Shown piece by piece: positions 1 to 10,549 of a stretch of 64,000 nucleotides of DNA. Position numbers and translations under genes: made by a program. Origin of the DNA: Pseudomonas protegens (GTDB taxonomy: Bacteria > Pseudomonadota > Gammaproteobacteria > Pseudomonadales > Pseudomonadaceae); contig NZ_CP031396.1 of the NCBI RefSeq assembly GCF_003363755.1, positions 1,922,001-1,986,000 on the forward strand, read 5' to 3'. The first letter of the stretch is position 1, and the number at the start of each line of letters is the position of its first letter. The notes below the pieces were generated by a model, which searched no databases, was not told the origin of the DNA, and saw only the letters and a list, made by a program, of their open reading frames with translations.

Positions 1-139
1 GCCTCATACCTACCGTTCGTCGGCTAAACCTCACGCAAAAGCTGGCCAAGCCGATGTTCCAAACATGGCGCTGAAAGGACTTGGCGACCGCAATCAATCG
101 ATTCCGTGCTTACCATCCGTCCTTTCGCGAGATCGCCTC

Positions 140-2284
140 ATGCTCGACTCTCTCTCCATCCGCCTGAAAATCGTGCTGTTGTCCGGACTGTGCCTGTTGG
201 GCGTGGTGGCGCTGATCGTCGGCATGAACATCTATCAAAGCCAGCAGAACAACCAACTGGTCAACACCTCCAGCACGCAGATGCTGACGGCCGGTGTCGA
301 GGACCTGCTACAGGCCAAGGCAGCCGAACAAGCGGCACACATTCAGAAGACCTTCGGCGAAAGCCAGCTGGTGATCACCGCCCTGGCGGATCAGGTCCGG
401 GACTTGCGAGACCTGGCCAACCAGCGCGGCCTGGATGCTGCAGCGCTGCGCGAAGAACTCAACCGCAGCCTGAAAACCGCCTTCGAGCGCAACCCCAAGG
501 TGCTCGGCATCTGGCTCGCCTATGAGCCCAATGCCCTGGACGGCAAGGACAGCGAGTTCGCCAACGATGCCACCCGGGCCTCCAACGAGCGCGGACGTTT
601 TGCCAGCTATTGGAGTCGCGCAGGTGGCCAGCAACTCAATACCGTGATGGCTGAGGAGGACATGACCAAGACCACCCTCAACCTCAGCGGCACACCCTAC
701 AACATCTGGTACACCTGCCCCCGGGACACCCGACGCACCTGCTTGCTCGATCCCTATGCCGACACCATCGGCCAGGACAAGAAACAAGTGCTGATGACCA
801 CCATCTCCCTGCCCCTGCTGGTGGACGGCAAGGTGCTGGGCGTGATTGGCGTCGACATCGCCCTGGACTCCCTGCAAGCCGCCGCTGTCGAGGCGCAGCG
901 GGACCTGTTCGACGGAGCCGGGCACATGATGATCCTCGCCGGTAGTGGGCTGCTGGCCGCTGTCGGCGCCGATGCCGGCCAGGTCGGCAAGAACATCAAT
1001 GAAACCTTTGGCGCCCAGGGCAAGGACATCCTCGCAACACTCAGCGGCAGCCCATCGAAAATCTTCCAGCAAGGCGACCTGATCCGCGCGGTCTATCCCT
1101 TCAGCCCGATTGCCGATGCCAAGGCCTGGGGCGTGACCATCGACCTGCCACAACAGGTACTGCTGGCGGACTCGGTCAAGCTGCAAAACCTGCTGGATCA
1201 AGCCCAGACCAGCGGCACCCTGAAAACCCTGCTGGTCGCCGTCGGTGCCGGCCTGCTGGGCCTGCTGTTGATGTGGCTCAGCGCCTCCGGCGTGACCCGG
1301 CCGATCAACAGCGTGGCGCAGATGCTCCAGGCCATCGCCAGCGGCGACGGCGACCTGACCCAGCGCCTGAACTACAGCAAGAAAGACGAACTGGGCGAGC
1401 TGGTGAGTTGGTTCAACCGTTTCCTCGACAAGCTGCAACCGACCATTGCCCAGATCAAGCAAAGCATCATCGAGGCCCGCGGCACCGCCGACCAGTCTTC
1501 GGAAATCGCCCGCCAGACCAGCGAAGGCATGCAAGTGCAGTTCCGCGAGATCGACCAGGTGGCCACCGCCTCCAACGAAATGAGCGCCACCGCCCACGAA
1601 GTCGCCAGCAGTGCGTCCAACGCCGCCCAGGCCGCCCGTGGCGCCGACCAGTCGGCCAAGGAAGGCATGAGCATCATCGAACGCAGCACCCGGGACATCA
1701 GCCTGCTGGCCGACGAGGTGAGCAAGGCGGTGGGTGAAGTCGAAGCCCTGGCGGTGAGCAGCGAGCAGATCGGCTCGGTGCTGGAGGTGATCCGCAGCAT
1801 CGCCGAGCAGACCAACCTTCTGGCCCTCAACGCCGCCATCGAGGCGGCCCGTGCCGGAGAAAGCGGTCGCGGCTTCGCGGTGGTCGCCGATGAAGTGCGC
1901 AACCTGGCCAAGCGCACCCAGGACTCGGTGGAGGAAATCCGCGTGGTGATCGAACGCATCCAGAGCGGCACCCGCGATGTGGTCAGCACCATGCACGCCA
2001 GCCAGAGCCAGGCGCAGAACAACGCCGGACAGATCCAGCAAGCGGTCCAGGCCCTGGGCAAGATCAGCGACGCGGTCACCGTGATCAGCGACATGAACCT
2101 GCAGATCGCCAGCGCCGCCGAGGAGCAGAGCGCTGTGGCCGAAGAGGTCAACCGCAACGTCTCGGCGATTCGCAGCGTGACCGAAACCCTGACCGAGCAA
2201 GCCAGCGAGTCAGCCCAGGTCAGCAGCCAGCTCAATGCCCTGGCGACCCAGCAGATGAAGCTGATGGATCAATTCCGGGTGTAA
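140..2284 (+). CDS. Methyl-accepting chemotaxis protein (dCache-like sensor, HAMP, MA domain)
   Basis: Inner-membrane chemoreceptor that signals to CheA/CheW. The start MLDSLSIRLK at 140 is preferred over an in-frame ATG at 65 because it places the first membrane helix (about residues 10-30) at the N terminus as usual; this gives 714 aa. A periplasmic sensor of about 330 residues follows, then a second helix near 362-382, a HAMP domain, and a signalling domain whose hairpin tip contains EQTNLLALNAAIEAARA at about 556-573. The sensor looks like a double Cache domain (GVIGVDIALDSL near its middle). It contains two cysteines in WYTCPRDTRRTC that could form a disulfide. It ends in DQFRV with no CheR-binding pentapeptide. 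The ligand is unknown: the RPWY-type arginine of amino-acid dCache receptors appears to be replaced (NIWY). Confidence 0.93.
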   Translation: MLDSLSIRLKIVLLSGLCLLGVVALIVGMNIYQSQQNNQLVNTSSTQMLTAGVEDLLQAKAAEQAAHIQKTFGESQLVITALADQVRDLRDLANQRGLDAAALREELNRSLKTAFERNPKVLGIWLAYEPNALDGKDSEFANDATRASNERGRFASYWSRAGGQQLNTVMAEEDMTKTTLNLSGTPYNIWYTCPRDTRRTCLLDPYADTIGQDKKQVLMTTISLPLLVDGKVLGVIGVDIALDSLQAAAVEAQRDLFDGAGHMMILAGSGLLAAVGADAGQVGKNINETFGAQGKDILATLSGSPSKIFQQGDLIRAVYPFSPIADAKAWGVTIDLPQQVLLADSVKLQNLLDQAQTSGTLKTLLVAVGAGLLGLLLMWLSASGVTRPINSVAQMLQAIASGDGDLTQRLNYSKKDELGELVSWFNRFLDKLQPTIAQIKQSIIEARGTADQSSEIARQTSEGMQVQFREIDQVATASNEMSATAHEVASSASNAAQAARGADQSAKEGMSIIERSTRDISLLADEVSKAVGEVEALAVSSEQIGSVLEVIRSIAEQTNLLALNAAIEAARAGESGRGFAVVADEVRNLAKRTQDSVEEIRVVIERIQSGTRDVVSTMHASQSQAQNNAGQIQQAVQALGKISDAVTVISDMNLQIASAAEEQSAVAEEVNRNVSAIRSVTETLTEQASESAQVSSQLNALATQQMKLMDQFRV

Positions 2285-2392
2285 GCGCAGGTTCTCGCCC
2301 CCCGGCCGCCCCCCGCGGCCGATGACCTAAGGTGATCGACAGGGGCGGCGGTTTCAGGGTGCAATGCCCTCCTCTGAACCGGGGAGTGCGTC

Positions 2393-3748
2393 ATGACCGA
2401 ACTACTGGCCACCCTCCAGGCCGCGCTGGGCCTGGCGCCCGCAAGCGTCCGACAAACCGGCCAGGGCGCCCTGCCCTCGGCCTTCGCCGTGACCGACCTG
2501 GCCTGCGCCAGCATCGCCGCCGCCGGGCAAGCCCTGGCCGAACTGCTGTACAGCCAGACCGGACGCCGGCCAGAGGTCAGCGTCGACCGGCGCCTGGCCT
2601 CGTTCTGGTTCGCCGGTTCAATCCGCCCGCAAGGCTGGAGCCTGCCCTCTCCCTGGGACCCGATTGCTGGGGATTACCCCAGCCGCGACGGCTGGATTCG
2701 CCTGCACACCAACGCGCCCCACCACCGCGCCGCCGCCGAACGGGTGCTGGGCGCGGTGACCGGGCGCGACGCCATGGCCGCCCGAGTGGCCACCTGGGAC
2801 GCGCTGGAGCTGGAACAGGCCATCGTCGATCAAGGCGGTTGCGCCGCGCAGATGCGCAGTTGGGCGCAGTGGCAGGCGCACCCGCAGGGTCAGGCGGTCA
2901 ACGCCGAACCCCTGGTGCACTGGCTGCCGCACCGCGGCTCGCGGCCGAGCACCTGGAGCGGTTCCAGCGCCCGGCCCCTGGCCGGACTGAAGGTGCTGGA
3001 CCTGACCCGGGTCCTGGCCGGCCCCGTGGCCAGCCGCCTACTGGCGGGGCTGGGCGCCGAGGTACTGCGCATCGACCCGCCGGGCTGGAACGAACCGGCC
3101 CTGGAGCCGGAGGTGACCCTGGGCAAGCGCTGCGCACGCCTGGACCTGCACGACCTTGAACAGCGCGCGGTATTCGAGGGCCTGCTGGCCGACGCCGACC
3201 TGCTGCTGCACGGCTATCGCGCCGATGCCCTGGAACACCTGGGTTACCACGCCGAGGCACGCCAGCGCATCGCCCCGAGGCTGATCGAGGTCAGCCTCAA
3301 CGCCTATGGCTGGAGCGGCCCCTGGCGCAACCGCCGGGGCTTCGACAGCCTGGTACAGATGAGCGCCGGCATCGCCGCAGCCGGAATGGACTGGAAAGCT
3401 GCGGACCAACCGCTGCCGCTGCCGGTCCAGGCCCTGGATCACGCCACCGGCTACCTGATGGCCGCCAGCGCTCTGCGGGCCCTGAACCTGTCCTTGAGCG
3501 GCGGCCAGGGCCGCTCGGCGCGCCTGTCCCTGGCGCGCACCGCCAAGCTTCTGGTTGAGCATTGCCCGTCAGCGGAAAACGCAACGCCGCTACGCTCGGA
3601 AGACGCTGACGATCAGGGGCTGGTTCAGGAACAGACCCCTTGGGGACCGGCCCGACGCCTGCGGGTGCCGTTGCATATCGCAGGAACTCCCGTGCAGTGG
3701 GATTGCCCCGCCGGCACCCTGGGCGCCCATCGCCCCCGATGGTGGTGA
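2393..3748 (+). CDS. CaiB/BaiF (family III) CoA-transferase with halves in swapped order
   Basis: Family III enzymes move CoA between carboxylates through an aspartyl-CoA intermediate; the substrate here is unknown. The ATG at 2393 follows a GGGGAG ribosome site. Residues 1-190 resemble the second half of a normal family member: a TDLACAS segment near 35, TGRRPEVSVD, and GDYPSRDGWIRLH near 93-105. Residues 196-390 resemble the first half: LAGLKVLDLTRVLAGPVAS, GAEVLRID, GFDSLVQMSAG, then a second aspartate segment ALDHATGY near 349 and SARLSLARTA. The total of 451 aa is slightly longer than the usual 380-430. Its stop lies 8 bp from the convergent arcD paralogue. The family call is firm; activity is uncertain. 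Confidence 0.8.
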   Translation: MTELLATLQAALGLAPASVRQTGQGALPSAFAVTDLACASIAAAGQALAELLYSQTGRRPEVSVDRRLASFWFAGSIRPQGWSLPSPWDPIAGDYPSRDGWIRLHTNAPHHRAAAERVLGAVTGRDAMAARVATWDALELEQAIVDQGGCAAQMRSWAQWQAHPQGQAVNAEPLVHWLPHRGSRPSTWSGSSARPLAGLKVLDLTRVLAGPVASRLLAGLGAEVLRIDPPGWNEPALEPEVTLGKRCARLDLHDLEQRAVFEGLLADADLLLHGYRADALEHLGYHAEARQRIAPRLIEVSLNAYGWSGPWRNRRGFDSLVQMSAGIAAAGMDWKAADQPLPLPVQALDHATGYLMAASALRALNLSLSGGQGRSARLSLARTAKLLVEHCPSAENATPLRSEDADDQGLVQEQTPWGPARRLRVPLHIAGTPVQWDCPAGTLGAHRPRWW

Positions 3749-3756
3749 GCCCTCGA

Positions 3757-5184
3757 TCACAGCGCCAGCAGACCGCTGTACAGGCCATAAGCCGCCAGCG
3801 AAGCGCCGATGATCACAGCACTGAAGATCAGCTTTTCCAGCGTGGTGAACAGCGGTTGGCCCTGCTCACGCTTGGCCTTGGCGAACAGCACCACGCCGGG
3901 GGCATAGAGCAGCGCCGACAGCAGCAGGTACTTCAAGCCGCCGGCGTACAACAGCCAGATGGCGTAGCTCAGGGCCACGACGGCGATGAACAGGTCCTTC
4001 ATCCGCTCCCGGGAGGCTTGCTCGTAGGTCTCCCCACGGCCGCTGAGCAACACCGCGTAGGCCGCCGACCACAGGTAGGGCACCAGGATCATCGACGATG
4101 CCAGATAGATCAGGCTGGTATAGGTGCCGGCGGAAAACAGGGTGATCAACAGGAAGATCTGGATCATCACGTTGGTCAGCCACAGGGCATTGACCGGCAC
4201 ATGGTTGGCGTTCTCCTTCTTCAGGAACGCCGGCATGGTCCGGTCCCGGGCGGTCGCGTAGAGAATCTCCGCGCACAGCAGGGCCCAGGACAACAGCGCC
4301 CCCAGCAGGGAAATCGCCAGGCCAATGCTGATCAGCAAGGCGCCCCAGGGGCCGACGATATGTTCCAGCACTGCTGCCAGGGAAGGGTTCTGCAGCTTGG
4401 CCAGCTCCGGCTGGCTCATGATCCCCAGGGACAGCACATTCACCAGCACCAGCAGCGCCAGCACCCCCAGGAAGCCGATCACCGTGGCCCGCCCGACGTC
4501 CGCGCGTTTCTGCGCCCGGGCCGAGTAGACGCTGGCGCCCTCGATGCCGATGAACACGAATACCGTGACCAGCATCATGTTGCGCACCTGGTCCATCACC
4601 CCGCCAAAATTCGGATTGCTGCGGCCCCAGATATCGCGGGTGAAGATGTCGGCCTTGAACGCCACGGCCGCAATGACGATGAACATCACCAGCGGCACAA
4701 TCTTCGCCACCGTGGTCAATTGGTTGATGAACGCCGCCTCCTTGATCCCACGCAGCACCAGAAAGTGCACGGCCCACAGCAGCAATGACGCACAACCGAT
4801 GGCCACCGGGGTATTGCCCTGGCCGAACACCGGAAAGAAATAGCCCAGGGTGCTGAACAGCAGGACGAAGTAGCCGACGTTGCCCAGCCAGGCACTGATC
4901 CAGTAACCCCAGGCGGACGAGAAGCCCATGTAGTCGCCGAATCCGGCCTTGGCATAGGCATAGACTCCAGAATCCAGCTCCGGCTTGCGGTTGGCCAGGG
5001 TCTGGAAAACGAACGCCAGGGTCAGCATGCCCACAGCGGTAATTCCCCAGCCGATCAGCACCGCACCGGCATCGGCCCGGGCGGCCATGTTCTGCGGCAG
5101 GGAAAAGATCCCACCGCCAATCATGGAACCCACGACCAGAGCGATCAGTGCACCGAGTTGAAGCTTCTGCGCCGGTTGTGTCAT
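3757..5184 (-). CDS. Arginine/ornithine antiporter, ArcD paralogue
   Basis: APC-family basic amino acid antiporter with about 12 membrane segments and 475 residues, carrying the N-terminal signature [15 protein letters not shown]. By eye roughly four residues in five match the ArcD encoded divergently at 5636, and both proteins are exactly 475 aa, so this is a duplicate rather than a distant relative. An AGAGGTAGGG ribosome site sits directly before the ATG. It shares a 451-bp upstream region with arcD but I see no Anr box correctly placed for it, so it may be expressed under other conditions. Likely role: exchange of arginine for ornithine or a related cationic amino acid across the inner membrane. 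Exact substrates cannot be read from the sequence. Confidence 0.9.
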   Translation of the reverse strand: MTQPAQKLQLGALIALVVGSMIGGGIFSLPQNMAARADAGAVLIGWGITAVGMLTLAFVFQTLANRKPELDSGVYAYAKAGFGDYMGFSSAWGYWISAWLGNVGYFVLLFSTLGYFFPVFGQGNTPVAIGCASLLLWAVHFLVLRGIKEAAFINQLTTVAKIVPLVMFIVIAAVAFKADIFTRDIWGRSNPNFGGVMDQVRNMMLVTVFVFIGIEGASVYSARAQKRADVGRATVIGFLGVLALLVLVNVLSLGIMSQPELAKLQNPSLAAVLEHIVGPWGALLISIGLAISLLGALLSWALLCAEILYATARDRTMPAFLKKENANHVPVNALWLTNVMIQIFLLITLFSAGTYTSLIYLASSMILVPYLWSAAYAVLLSGRGETYEQASRERMKDLFIAVVALSYAIWLLYAGGLKYLLLSALLYAPGVVLFAKAKREQGQPLFTTLEKLIFSAVIIGASLAAYGLYSGLLAL

Positions 5185-5635
5185 CCCTACCTCTGCCTCA
5201 GTGAGTCGATCTGGCGATAAACCTGAAGTTTATTAAATAACGTATACAAACGTGCGTCTAACAGTAACAGTCAATTAATCATCTTTTATCCGCACTGGCT
5301 TTAGATACCCTACAGAAGACACTGAATAACCGAGTGTTTTGTTCTGTATATGTACTAAGTGCCATCATCAGCCAGTGATTATTAAACACCGGTAAAGATT
5401 TGCACATTCTGCAAAAGGGTCTAGTTTCAAACATCGTCGGCAATGAGAACTCCTACTGATTAGGAGATCATAAAGCGTCTGGAATGGCCCTTTCAGGGCA
5501 GCATTCTACCTCCCGTAATAAATCTTAAGTCATTCATTCACAACGGAATGTAGCGATGAACTGATCTAAGTCAGCTGTTCGGATTGCCAGCAGATTTACT
5601 CTGAAGTCTCTCTTCTCCTGCATTGGAGTCACGCA
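5185..5635. promoter_or_regulatory. 451-bp divergent control region between the two ArcD genes
   Basis: This gap is AT-richer than its surroundings. Near the right end it holds the Anr-like box listed separately. At 5450-5466 there is a perfect 6-bp inverted repeat (CTCCTA, 5-bp spacer, TAGGAG) that could be an operator for another regulator; ArgR control of arc genes is known in P. aeruginosa, but I could not match an ArgR consensus. No ORF is convincing. Confidence 0.5.
5561..5602 (+). promoter_or_regulatory. Putative Anr-activated promoter of arcDABC
   Basis: CTGATCTAAGTCAG at 5561-5574 fits the Anr/Fnr layout (consensus TTGAT-N4-ATCAA). If its centre (5567.5) is at -41.5, the start point falls near 5609 and the expected -10 positions (5597-5602) read TACTCT, a fair -10 hexamer. 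That agreement in spacing supports a class II Anr promoter, as known for arcDABC of P. aeruginosa. The predicted leader to the arcD ATG is about 27 nt. Confidence 0.7.
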
Positions 5636-7063
5636 ATGTCTGAATCCCCCGGTAAACTAAGACTGGGCGCCTTAGTCGCCTTGGTAGTGGGTTCCATGAT
5701 TGGCGGCGGGATCTTCTCCTTACCGCAAAATATGGCAGCCAGCGCCGATGTCGGTGCAGTTCTTATTGGTTGGGCAATTACCGCTGTCGGCATGTTGACC
5801 CTGGCATTTGTCTTCCAGACCCTGGCCAATCGCAAACCTGATCTGGACGGTGGTGTATATGCCTACGCCAAGGCCGGATTCGGCGACTACATGGGTTTCT
5901 CGTCCGCCTGGGGCTACTGGATCAGCGCCTGGCTGGGCAACGTCGGCTATTTCGTCCTGCTGTTCAGCACCTTGGGCTATTTCTTCCCGATCTTCGGCGA
6001 GGGCAACACCCCGGCCGCGGTGATCGGCGCCTCGATCCTGCTCTGGGCCGTGCATTTTCTGGTGCTGCGCGGGATCAAGGAAGCGGCCTTCATCAACCTG
6101 GTGACCACGGTGGCCAAAGTTGTGCCGCTGCTGCTGTTCGTGCTGATTGCCCTGTTCGCCTTCAAGCTGGACATCTTCACCGCTGATATCTGGGGCGTGA
6201 AGAACCCGGACCTGGGCAGCGTGATGAACCAGGTGCGCAACATGATGCTGGTCACCGTCTGGGTGTTCATCGGCATCGAGGGCGCGAGCATCTTCTCGTC
6301 CCGGGCGGAAAAACGCTCGGACGTGGGCAAGGCCACTGTCATCGGCTTCATCACCGTGCTGCTGTTCCTGGTGCTGGTGAACGTGCTGTCCCTGGGGATC
6401 ATGACCCAGCCGGAACTGGCCAAGCTGCAGAACCCGTCCATGGCTGCCGTGCTGGAGCATGTGGTGGGCCACTGGGGCGCGGTGCTGATCAGCGTCGGCC
6501 TAATCATCTCGCTGCTGGGAGCGCTGCTGTCCTGGGTGCTGCTGTGTGCGGAGATCATGTTCGCCGCGGCCAAGGACCACACCATGCCGGAGTTCCTGCG
6601 CCGCGAGAACGCCAACCATGTACCGGCCAACGCCCTGTGGCTGACCAATGCCATGGTGCAGATCTTCCTGGTCATCACTCTGTTCTCGGCCAGCACCTAC
6701 CTGTCGCTGATCTACCTCGCCACCTCGATGATCCTGGTGCCCTACCTGTGGTCCGCGGCCTACGCAGTGCTGCTGGCGGTGCGCGGCGAAAGCTACGAAC
6801 AGGCCCTGGCCGAGCGCAAGAAGGACCTGATCATCGGCGGCATCGCCCTGCTCTACGCGATGTGGCTGCTGTATGCCGGCGGGGTCAAGTACCTGCTGCT
6901 CTCGGCCCTGCTCTACGCCCCCGGCGTGGTGCTGTTCGCCAAGGCCAAGATGGAACTGCACAAACCGATTTTCACCAACGTCGAGAAGCTGATTTTTGCC
7001 GCGGTGGTCATAGGCGCCCTGGTGGCGGCCTACGGGCTCTACGACGGCTTCCTGACCCTGTAA
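5636..7063 (+). CDS. arcD: Arginine/ornithine antiporter ArcD
   Basis: Energy-independent exchanger that imports arginine and exports ornithine for the arginine deiminase pathway. It has 475 residues, is strongly hydrophobic with about 12 membrane helices, and carries the APC motif [15 protein letters not shown] at residues 20-34. A TGGAGT ribosome site lies upstream of the ATG. It is the first gene of arcDABC (arcA begins 52 bp downstream), the order found in P. aeruginosa. The Anr-like promoter just upstream predicts induction by oxygen limitation. Confidence 0.95.
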   Translation: MSESPGKLRLGALVALVVGSMIGGGIFSLPQNMAASADVGAVLIGWAITAVGMLTLAFVFQTLANRKPDLDGGVYAYAKAGFGDYMGFSSAWGYWISAWLGNVGYFVLLFSTLGYFFPIFGEGNTPAAVIGASILLWAVHFLVLRGIKEAAFINLVTTVAKVVPLLLFVLIALFAFKLDIFTADIWGVKNPDLGSVMNQVRNMMLVTVWVFIGIEGASIFSSRAEKRSDVGKATVIGFITVLLFLVLVNVLSLGIMTQPELAKLQNPSMAAVLEHVVGHWGAVLISVGLIISLLGALLSWVLLCAEIMFAAAKDHTMPEFLRRENANHVPANALWLTNAMVQIFLVITLFSASTYLSLIYLATSMILVPYLWSAAYAVLLAVRGESYEQALAERKKDLIIGGIALLYAMWLLYAGGVKYLLLSALLYAPGVVLFAKAKMELHKPIFTNVEKLIFAAVVIGALVAAYGLYDGFLTL

Positions 7064-7115
7064 CACCGCCTTTCAAGCAACACCCCGATTGTTTTGTCTC
7101 TGGAGGATCACAGTA

Positions 7116-8372
7116 ATGACCACGGAAAAAGTTAAGTACGGCGTCCATTCCGAAGCCGGTAAACTGCGCAAAGTCATGGTTTGCTCCCCAGGCCTGGCCC
7201 ACCAGCGGCTGACCCCGAACAACTGCGACGAACTGCTGTTCGATGATGTGCTGTGGGTGGCCCAGGCCAAACGCGACCATTTCGACTTCGTCACCAAGAT
7301 GCGCGAGCGGGACATTGATGTGCTGGAAATGCACAACCTGCTGACCGACATCGTCGCCATCCCCGAAGCCCTGGACTGGATTCTGGAGCGCAAGATCACC
7401 GCCAATCAGGTCGGCCTGGGCCTGGTCAACGAAGTCGGCTCGTGGCTGCGCAGCCTGGAACCACGCAAGGTCGCCGAGTTCCTCATTGGCGGCGTCTCTG
7501 CCGACGACTTGCCCAGCAGCTTCGGCGGCAAGACCATCGAGATGTTCCGCGACTTCCTCGGCCACTCCAGCTTCATCCTGCCGCCACTGCCCAACACTCA
7601 GTTCACCCGCGACACCACTTGCTGGATTTATGGCGGCGTGACCCTGAACCCGATGTACTGGCCGGCGCGACGTCAGGAAACCCTGCTGACCACCGCCATC
7701 TACAAATTCCACCCCGAGTTCACCCACGCCGACTTCCAGATCTGGTACGGCGACCCGGACCAGGAACACGGCAATGCCACCCTGGAAGGCGGCGACGTGA
7801 TGCCGATCGGCAATGGCGTGGTCCTGATCGGCATGGGCGAACGCTCATCGCGCCAGGCCATCGGCCAACTGGCACTGAGCCTGTTCAAGCACAAGGCCGT
7901 GGAGCGCGTGATCGTTGCCGGCCTGCCCAAATCCCGCGCGGCCATGCACCTGGATACCGTGTTCAGCTTCTGCGACCGCGACCTGGTCACGGTCTTCCCG
8001 GAAGTGGTGAGCCAGATCGTCGCCTTTAGCCTGCGCCCTGACGAAAGCAAGCCGGGCGGCATCGACGTGCGCCGCGAGGAAACCAGCTTCCTCGACACCG
8101 TGGCCAAGGCCCTCAACCTCAAGGCCCTGCGCGTGGTGGAAACCGGTGGCAACAGCTTCGCCGCCGAGCGCGAGCAATGGGACGACGGCAACAACGTGGT
8201 GGCCGTGGAGCCGGGCGTGGTCATCGGCTACGACCGCAACACCTACACCAACACCCTGCTGCGCAAGGCCGGGGTCGAGGTCATCACCATCAGCGCCGGC
8301 GAACTGGGTCGCGGCCGTGGCGGTGGCCACTGCATGACCTGCCCGATCATCCGCGATCCGATCGACTACTAA
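7116..8372 (+). CDS. arcA: Arginine deiminase
   Basis: Cytoplasmic enzyme that hydrolyses L-arginine to citrulline and ammonia, first step of the ADI pathway. The start [15 protein letters not shown] at 7116 follows a clear GGAGG at 7102-7106 and gives 418 aa, the length of the P. aeruginosa enzyme. Family motifs are intact: [24 protein letters not shown], and the C-terminal GGHCMTCPI whose first cysteine (residue 406) is the catalytic nucleophile. It is the second gene of arcDABC. Confidence 0.98.
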   Translation: MTTEKVKYGVHSEAGKLRKVMVCSPGLAHQRLTPNNCDELLFDDVLWVAQAKRDHFDFVTKMRERDIDVLEMHNLLTDIVAIPEALDWILERKITANQVGLGLVNEVGSWLRSLEPRKVAEFLIGGVSADDLPSSFGGKTIEMFRDFLGHSSFILPPLPNTQFTRDTTCWIYGGVTLNPMYWPARRQETLLTTAIYKFHPEFTHADFQIWYGDPDQEHGNATLEGGDVMPIGNGVVLIGMGERSSRQAIGQLALSLFKHKAVERVIVAGLPKSRAAMHLDTVFSFCDRDLVTVFPEVVSQIVAFSLRPDESKPGGIDVRREETSFLDTVAKALNLKALRVVETGGNSFAAEREQWDDGNNVVAVEPGVVIGYDRNTYTNTLLRKAGVEVITISAGELGRGRGGGHCMTCPIIRDPIDY

Positions 8373-8449
8373 GCCTTTAGACGACACCCTCTCCGACCGC
8401 GCCTACCCGGCGCCGGTCGGACCGATTACCGAATCCGAGGAAAACAATC

Positions 8450-9460
8450 ATGGCGTTCAACATCCACAACCGTAACCTGCTGAGCCTGGAACACCACACC
8501 CCACGTGAACTGCGCTACCTGCTGGACCTGTCCCGTGACCTCAAGCGCGCCAAGTACACCGGCACCGAGCAGCAGCACCTCAAGGGCAACAACATCGCCC
8601 TGATCTTCGAAAAGACCTCCACCCGTACCCGCTGTGCCTTCGAAGTGGCCGCCTATGACCAGGGCGCCAACGTCACCTACATCGACCCCAACTCGTCGCA
8701 GATCGGCCACAAGGAAAGCATGAAGGACACCGCCCGGGTGCTGGGGCGCATGTACGACGCCATCGAGTACCGCGGCTTCAAGCAGGAAATCGTCGAAGAA
8801 CTGGCGAAGTTCGCCGGGGTGCCGGTGTTCAACGGCCTGACCGACGAATACCACCCAACCCAGATGATCGCCGACGTGCTGACCATGCGTGAACACGCCG
8901 ACAAGCCGATCCACGAGATCAGCTACGCCTACCTGGGCGACGCCCGCAACAACATGGGCAACTCGCTGCTGCTGGTGGGCGCCAAGCTCGGCATGGACGT
9001 GCGCATCTGCGCGCCCAAGGCCCTGTGGCCCCATGACGACCTGGTGCAGCGCTGCAAGCAATACGCCGAGGAAAGCGGTGCCCGCATCACCCTCACCGAA
9101 GACCCGAAGGCTGCGGTCAAGGGCGTGGACTTCATCCACACCGACGTCTGGGTCTCCATGGGCGAGCCAGTGGAAGCCTGGGCCGAACGTATCGAACAAC
9201 TGCTGCCGTATCAGGTCAACGCCCAGCTGATGAAAGCCACCGGCAACCCTCGGACCAAGTTCATGCACTGCCTGCCGGCCTTCCACAACAGCGACACCAA
9301 GGTGGGCAAGCAGATCGCCGAGCAGTATCCGCACCTGGCCAACGGCATCGAAGTCACCGACGACGTATTTGAGTCCCCGGCCTGCATCGCCTTCGAGCAA
9401 GCGGAAAACCGCATGCACACCATCAAGGCGATCCTGGTTTCGACCCTGGCCGACCTCTAA
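8450..9460 (+). CDS. arcB: Catabolic ornithine carbamoyltransferase
   Basis: In the ADI pathway this enzyme phosphorolyses citrulline to ornithine and carbamoyl phosphate. It has 336 aa with the carbamoyl-phosphate motif STRTRC near residue 56 and the ornithine-side motif HCLPAFH near 274. The operon position between arcA and arcC, and the length, identify it as the catabolic rather than the biosynthetic (argF) enzyme. An upstream CGAGGA ribosome site precedes ATG 8450, 77 bp after arcA. Confidence 0.97.
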   Translation: MAFNIHNRNLLSLEHHTPRELRYLLDLSRDLKRAKYTGTEQQHLKGNNIALIFEKTSTRTRCAFEVAAYDQGANVTYIDPNSSQIGHKESMKDTARVLGRMYDAIEYRGFKQEIVEELAKFAGVPVFNGLTDEYHPTQMIADVLTMREHADKPIHEISYAYLGDARNNMGNSLLLVGAKLGMDVRICAPKALWPHDDLVQRCKQYAEESGARITLTEDPKAAVKGVDFIHTDVWVSMGEPVEAWAERIEQLLPYQVNAQLMKATGNPRTKFMHCLPAFHNSDTKVGKQIAEQYPHLANGIEVTDDVFESPACIAFEQAENRMHTIKAILVSTLADL

Positions 9461-9500
9461 CCCGCCTCCCCCTGCCGGGGCTGACTTGCCAGCGAACCGC

Positions 9501-9526
9501 TGTTCGCCGGCAAGCCGGCTCCTACA
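9501..9526. repeat. REP element between arcB and arcC
   Basis: TTCGCCGGCAAGCCGGCTCC followed by TACA is a single Pseudomonas REP unit of the type repeated at 10919, 12559, 16274, 57657 and 58778. Its hairpin inside the operon could stabilise upstream mRNA or cause differential expression of arcC. Confidence 0.75.
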
Positions 9527-9548
9527 GAGCCTCTAGAAGGACTGCATT

Positions 9549-10478
9549 ATGCGTATCGTCGTTGCACTGGGCGGTAACGCCCTGCTCCGCCGTGGTGAAC
9601 CCATGACCGCGGACAACCAACGCGCCAATATCCGCATCGCCACCGAACAGATCGCCAAGATCCATCCCGGCAACCAGCTGGTGATCGCTCACGGCAATGG
9701 TCCGCAGGTGGGCCTGCTGTCGCTGCAGGCGGCGGCCTATACCCAGGTTTCGCCCTACCCGCTGGACGTGCTCGGTGCCGAGACCGAAGGCATGATCGGC
9801 TACATCATCGAACAGGAACTGGGCAACCTGCTGGACTTCGAGGTGCCCTTCGCCACCTTGCTGACCCAGGTGGAAGTGGACGCCAAGGACCCGGCCTTCA
9901 AGAACCCGACCAAGCCCATCGGCCCGGTCTACAGCCAGGAAGAAGCCGAGAAGCTGGCCAAGGAGAAAGGCTGGGCCATCGCCCCGGACGGCGACAAGTA
10001 CCGCCGGGTGGTGGCCAGCCCGAAACCCAAGCGCATCTTCGAGATCCGCCCGATCAAGTGGCTGCTGGAAAAGAGCAGCATCGTGATCTGCGCCGGCGGT
10101 GGCGGCATTCCGACGATGTACGGCGAGGACGGCAAGCTCAAGGGTATCGAGGCGGTGATCGACAAGGACCTGTGTTCGGCGCTGCTGGCCGAGCAACTCG
10201 AAGCCGATCTGCTAGTGATCGCCACCGACGTCAACGCGGCATTCATCGACTTCGGCAAGCCGACCCAGAAGGCCATCGCCCAGGCCCACCCGGATGAAAT
10301 GGACAAGCTGGGCTTTGCCGCCGGCTCCATGGGGCCCAAGGTCCAGGCTGCCTGCGAATTTGCCCGGCACACTGGCAAAGTCGCGGTGATCGGTTCACTC
10401 TCGGACATCGAAGCGATCGTCCAGGGCAAGGCCGGTACCCGCATCAGCACGGCGCAACCCGGCATCCGCTACCTGTAA
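9549..10478 (+). CDS. arcC: Carbamate kinase
   Basis: Catalyses carbamoyl phosphate + ADP to ATP + carbamate, the energy-yielding last step of the ADI pathway. It has 309 aa of the amino acid kinase fold: [15 protein letters not shown] at the N terminus, AHGNGPQVG near residue 50, and CAGGGGIP near 179. An AGAAGGA ribosome site lies about 8 bases before ATG 9549. It is the last enzyme gene of arcDABC. Confidence 0.97.
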   Translation: MRIVVALGGNALLRRGEPMTADNQRANIRIATEQIAKIHPGNQLVIAHGNGPQVGLLSLQAAAYTQVSPYPLDVLGAETEGMIGYIIEQELGNLLDFEVPFATLLTQVEVDAKDPAFKNPTKPIGPVYSQEEAEKLAKEKGWAIAPDGDKYRRVVASPKPKRIFEIRPIKWLLEKSSIVICAGGGGIPTMYGEDGKLKGIEAVIDKDLCSALLAEQLEADLLVIATDVNAAFIDFGKPTQKAIAQAHPDEMDKLGFAAGSMGPKVQAACEFARHTGKVAVIGSLSDIEAIVQGKAGTRISTAQPGIRYL

Positions 10479-10549
10479 GACGCTTGCTGTGAGAACACGG
10501 GGCAGGCCCGCTGCCTGCCCTCATTCAAAGCCCTGGAGGAGAGACGCCT

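Noticed and set aside
308..2200. 630-aa minus-strand open frame opposite the chemoreceptor gene
   Set aside because: Antisense shadow of a GC-rich gene: rich in His, Gln, Gly and Leu, with no domain and no ribosome site.
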